DNA of 8,236 bases. Source: Thermoflexibacter sp. (GTDB lineage Bacteria > Bacteroidota > Bacteroidia > Cytophagales > Thermoflexibacteraceae). Shown one piece after another: positions 7,568 through 8,236 of this stretch. The translations under genes and the position numbers were made by a program. Location: contig JALOMS010000180.1 of NCBI GenBank assembly GCA_025455345.1, positions 1 through 8,236 on the forward strand, read 5' to 3'. Numbering within the stretch: the first letter of the stretch is position 1; each line of letters starts with the position of its first letter. The notes under the pieces were generated by a model. That model was given only the letters and a program-made list of their open reading frames with translations, did no database searches and had not been told where the DNA came from.

Positions 7568-7595
7568 TGATTTTTTACTAATTTTTATAAATTTG
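7563..7595 (+). promoter_or_regulatory. Candidate promoter for the signal-peptide reading frame at 7707
   Basis: TTTG (7563-7566, overlapping the tamL stop codon), a 21-nt spacer and TAAATTTG (7588-7595) fully match the Bacteroidota pattern. A transcript would begin near 7602 and have a leader of about 105 nt, which contains an AT-only 9-bp inverted repeat (7612-7620 with 7641-7649). This supports a real plus-strand gene having started at 7707. Confidence 0.4.
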
Positions 7596-7675
7596 TCCTT
7601 TCAAAATACCCTATTTTTATCAGATTAGCACGAAATTTTCATAAAAATACAAGACTATCCCCTTACATTTATTGA

Positions 7676-8236
7676 TTACTTTACTTTTACGTTCAAACAT
7701 AAAACCATGAAAAAACGATTACTAACGGTTGCTTTATTGCTGGCTGTACAGGCGTCATCTGTTGGCACGCGACTTGATGACACATCTATTAGCACTGCCG
7801 TCGCACCGTGTCTCGGAGCTGGTATAGTGCATGCCCCCGTCAATGCGTCTGCACCGACGCAGTTAGCTTTGCTGATGTGTGCCGTTTCAGTTGCCATTAA
7901 GTTCGCTTGGTCGGTTGACCATGGTACGGTGAAGAGTCCATTTTCATCAGAAAGAATGAGGGCCTTACTTCCATCCTCAAATGTTACAAGGTGCATTGCT
8001 TCACCAGAATCATCATCAACACCAAAACCTTGCCTTGACTTACCATCCTGACCAGTATTTACACCTCCACCAACTCGCTCCCAGCCTTGTTTGTTGTTTA
8101 CAAGTATGCCGGATACTTCATAGGGTCGCACTCCTACGTTGGGGTCAGCCAAATTTTCACCTACCAAAACCCTGTCAAATCCTTCCTCGTTCATAAAGAT
8201 GATACCATTGGCATCATTTTTATATTTTTTGTACCA
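7676..8236 (-). CDS. Interior fragment of an unrecognised Gly/Asp-rich protein, C-terminus lost
   Basis: The frame is open to the right edge of the window, so the N-terminus is missing; a methionine codon at 8194 is only an internal candidate. About 8236 to 7930 reads as a believable protein: a pattern of short beta-like units rich in Gly, Asn, Asp and Glu with spaced motifs such as IIFMNEEGFDRVLVG, SGILVNNKQGWERVG and EAMHLVTFEDGSKALILSD. It resembles, from memory, uncharacterised Bacteroidota proteins with repeated 'NxxGxERxG' units, but I cannot assign a family. From about 7925 down the translation turns Ala/Thr/Cys-rich and shapeless, lies in G+C-rich DNA, then runs antisense through the signal peptide at 7707 before stopping at 7676. 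That tail is probably not native. G+C of 8101-8220 is 53 of 120, slightly above the 49 of 120 counted in tamL. Confidence 0.5.
   Translation of the reverse strand, partial: WYKKYKNDANGIIFMNEEGFDRVLVGENLADPNVGVRPYEVSGILVNNKQGWERVGGGVNTGQDGKSRQGFGVDDDSGEAMHLVTFEDGSKALILSDENGLFTVPWSTDQANLMATETAHISKANCVGADALTGACTIPAPRHGATAVLIDVSSSRVPTDDACTASNKATVSNRFFMVLCLNVKVK
7707..8051 (+). pseudogene. Start of an exported protein, cut after its signal peptide
   Basis: The ATG opens a typical signal peptide: MKKRLL, then hydrophobic TVALLLAV and a small-residue QASS stretch where cleavage is expected. It is preceded by an A-rich context and, further up, a consensus promoter, so a real exported-protein gene probably began here. 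After about residue 17 (nt 7757) the frame enters DNA of much higher G+C, and the translation to the stop at 8051 has no recognisable pattern: it is rich in Ser, Ala, Pro and Thr, and its second half is antisense to a better-looking minus-strand coding stretch. I read only the first 17 or so codons as native. The alternative, a genuine 114-residue exported protein, cannot be excluded but has nothing beyond the open frame in its favour. Confidence 0.35.
7741..7925. other. G+C-rich segment of unknown origin between two truncated genes
   Basis: G+C is 99 of 180 at 7741-7920, against 27 of 120 in the preceding spacer and 49 of 120 in a counted stretch of tamL. It contains a short hairpin (TGCGTC 7844-7849 with GACGCA 7856-7861) and another near its right edge (TGGTC 7908-7912 with GACCA 7917-7921), but no terminal inverted repeat, target duplication or recognisable gene. 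Borders are approximate. It may be an insertion, a rearrangement scar, or non-genomic sequence joined during library construction or assembly. Confidence 0.55.

Noticed and set aside
7612..7649. AT-only 9-bp inverted repeat after tamL considered as its terminator
   Set aside because: The stem has no G-C pairs, the loop is 20 nt and no T-run follows; too weak to call.
7844..7921. Two short hairpins in the G+C-rich segment considered as recombination or integron-type sites
   Set aside because: Stems are only 5-6 bp, unrelated to each other, and no integrase gene or known core site is visible.

Overview
This window looks like chromosomal DNA from a member of the Bacteroidota, possibly near the Cytophagales. 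The evidence is moderately AT-rich genes (a counted stretch of the last complete gene, 7381-7500, has 49 G+C in 120), very AT-rich spacers, A-rich translation starts without clear Shine-Dalgarno sequences, several matches to the Bacteroidota promoter pattern (TTTG, 17-23 nt, TAnnTTTG), and a lipoprotein-type TamA homologue (TamL), an Omp85 form typical of this phylum. I did not try to name a genus.

Layout. 29-1171 (+) encodes an acyl-CoA dehydrogenase. It converges on a minus-strand pair, lysA then ribD (3470 to 1279), across a stem-loop at 1221-1263 that could stop transcription from both sides. lysA and ribD overlap by one base (TAATG) and are probably one transcript, with a candidate promoter at 3520-3551. 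From the same spacer a Gfo/Idh/MocA-type oxidoreductase (3668-4813, +) is read divergently. The 330-nt spacer after it holds three inverted repeats, including a plus-strand terminator, a minus-strand terminator and possibly a very small minus-strand RNA. Next is tamL, whose likely start is a TTG at 5144 rather than the ATG at 5072, because a good promoter lies between the two.

The right end (7568-8236) is the odd part. A good promoter match leads to an ATG and a convincing signal peptide (7707 to about 7757), but the reading frame then runs into about 180 nt of much higher G+C (99 of 180 at 7741-7920; 27 of 120 at 7571-7690). Beyond that, the minus strand carries the interior of a different protein whose C-terminal end is missing. 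Two facing genes have thus both lost their 3' parts at a foreign-looking segment. A rearrangement or insertion is possible, but a chimeric assembly or library junction explains it at least as well.

The genes do not form one pathway. They are housekeeping functions: acyl-CoA oxidation (fatty acid or branched-chain amino acid breakdown), lysine/peptidoglycan precursor synthesis, riboflavin synthesis, a sugar-type dehydrogenase of unknown substrate, and outer-membrane biogenesis. I see no defence system, CRISPR array, transposase, tRNA or rRNA, and I do not claim a new biological system here.
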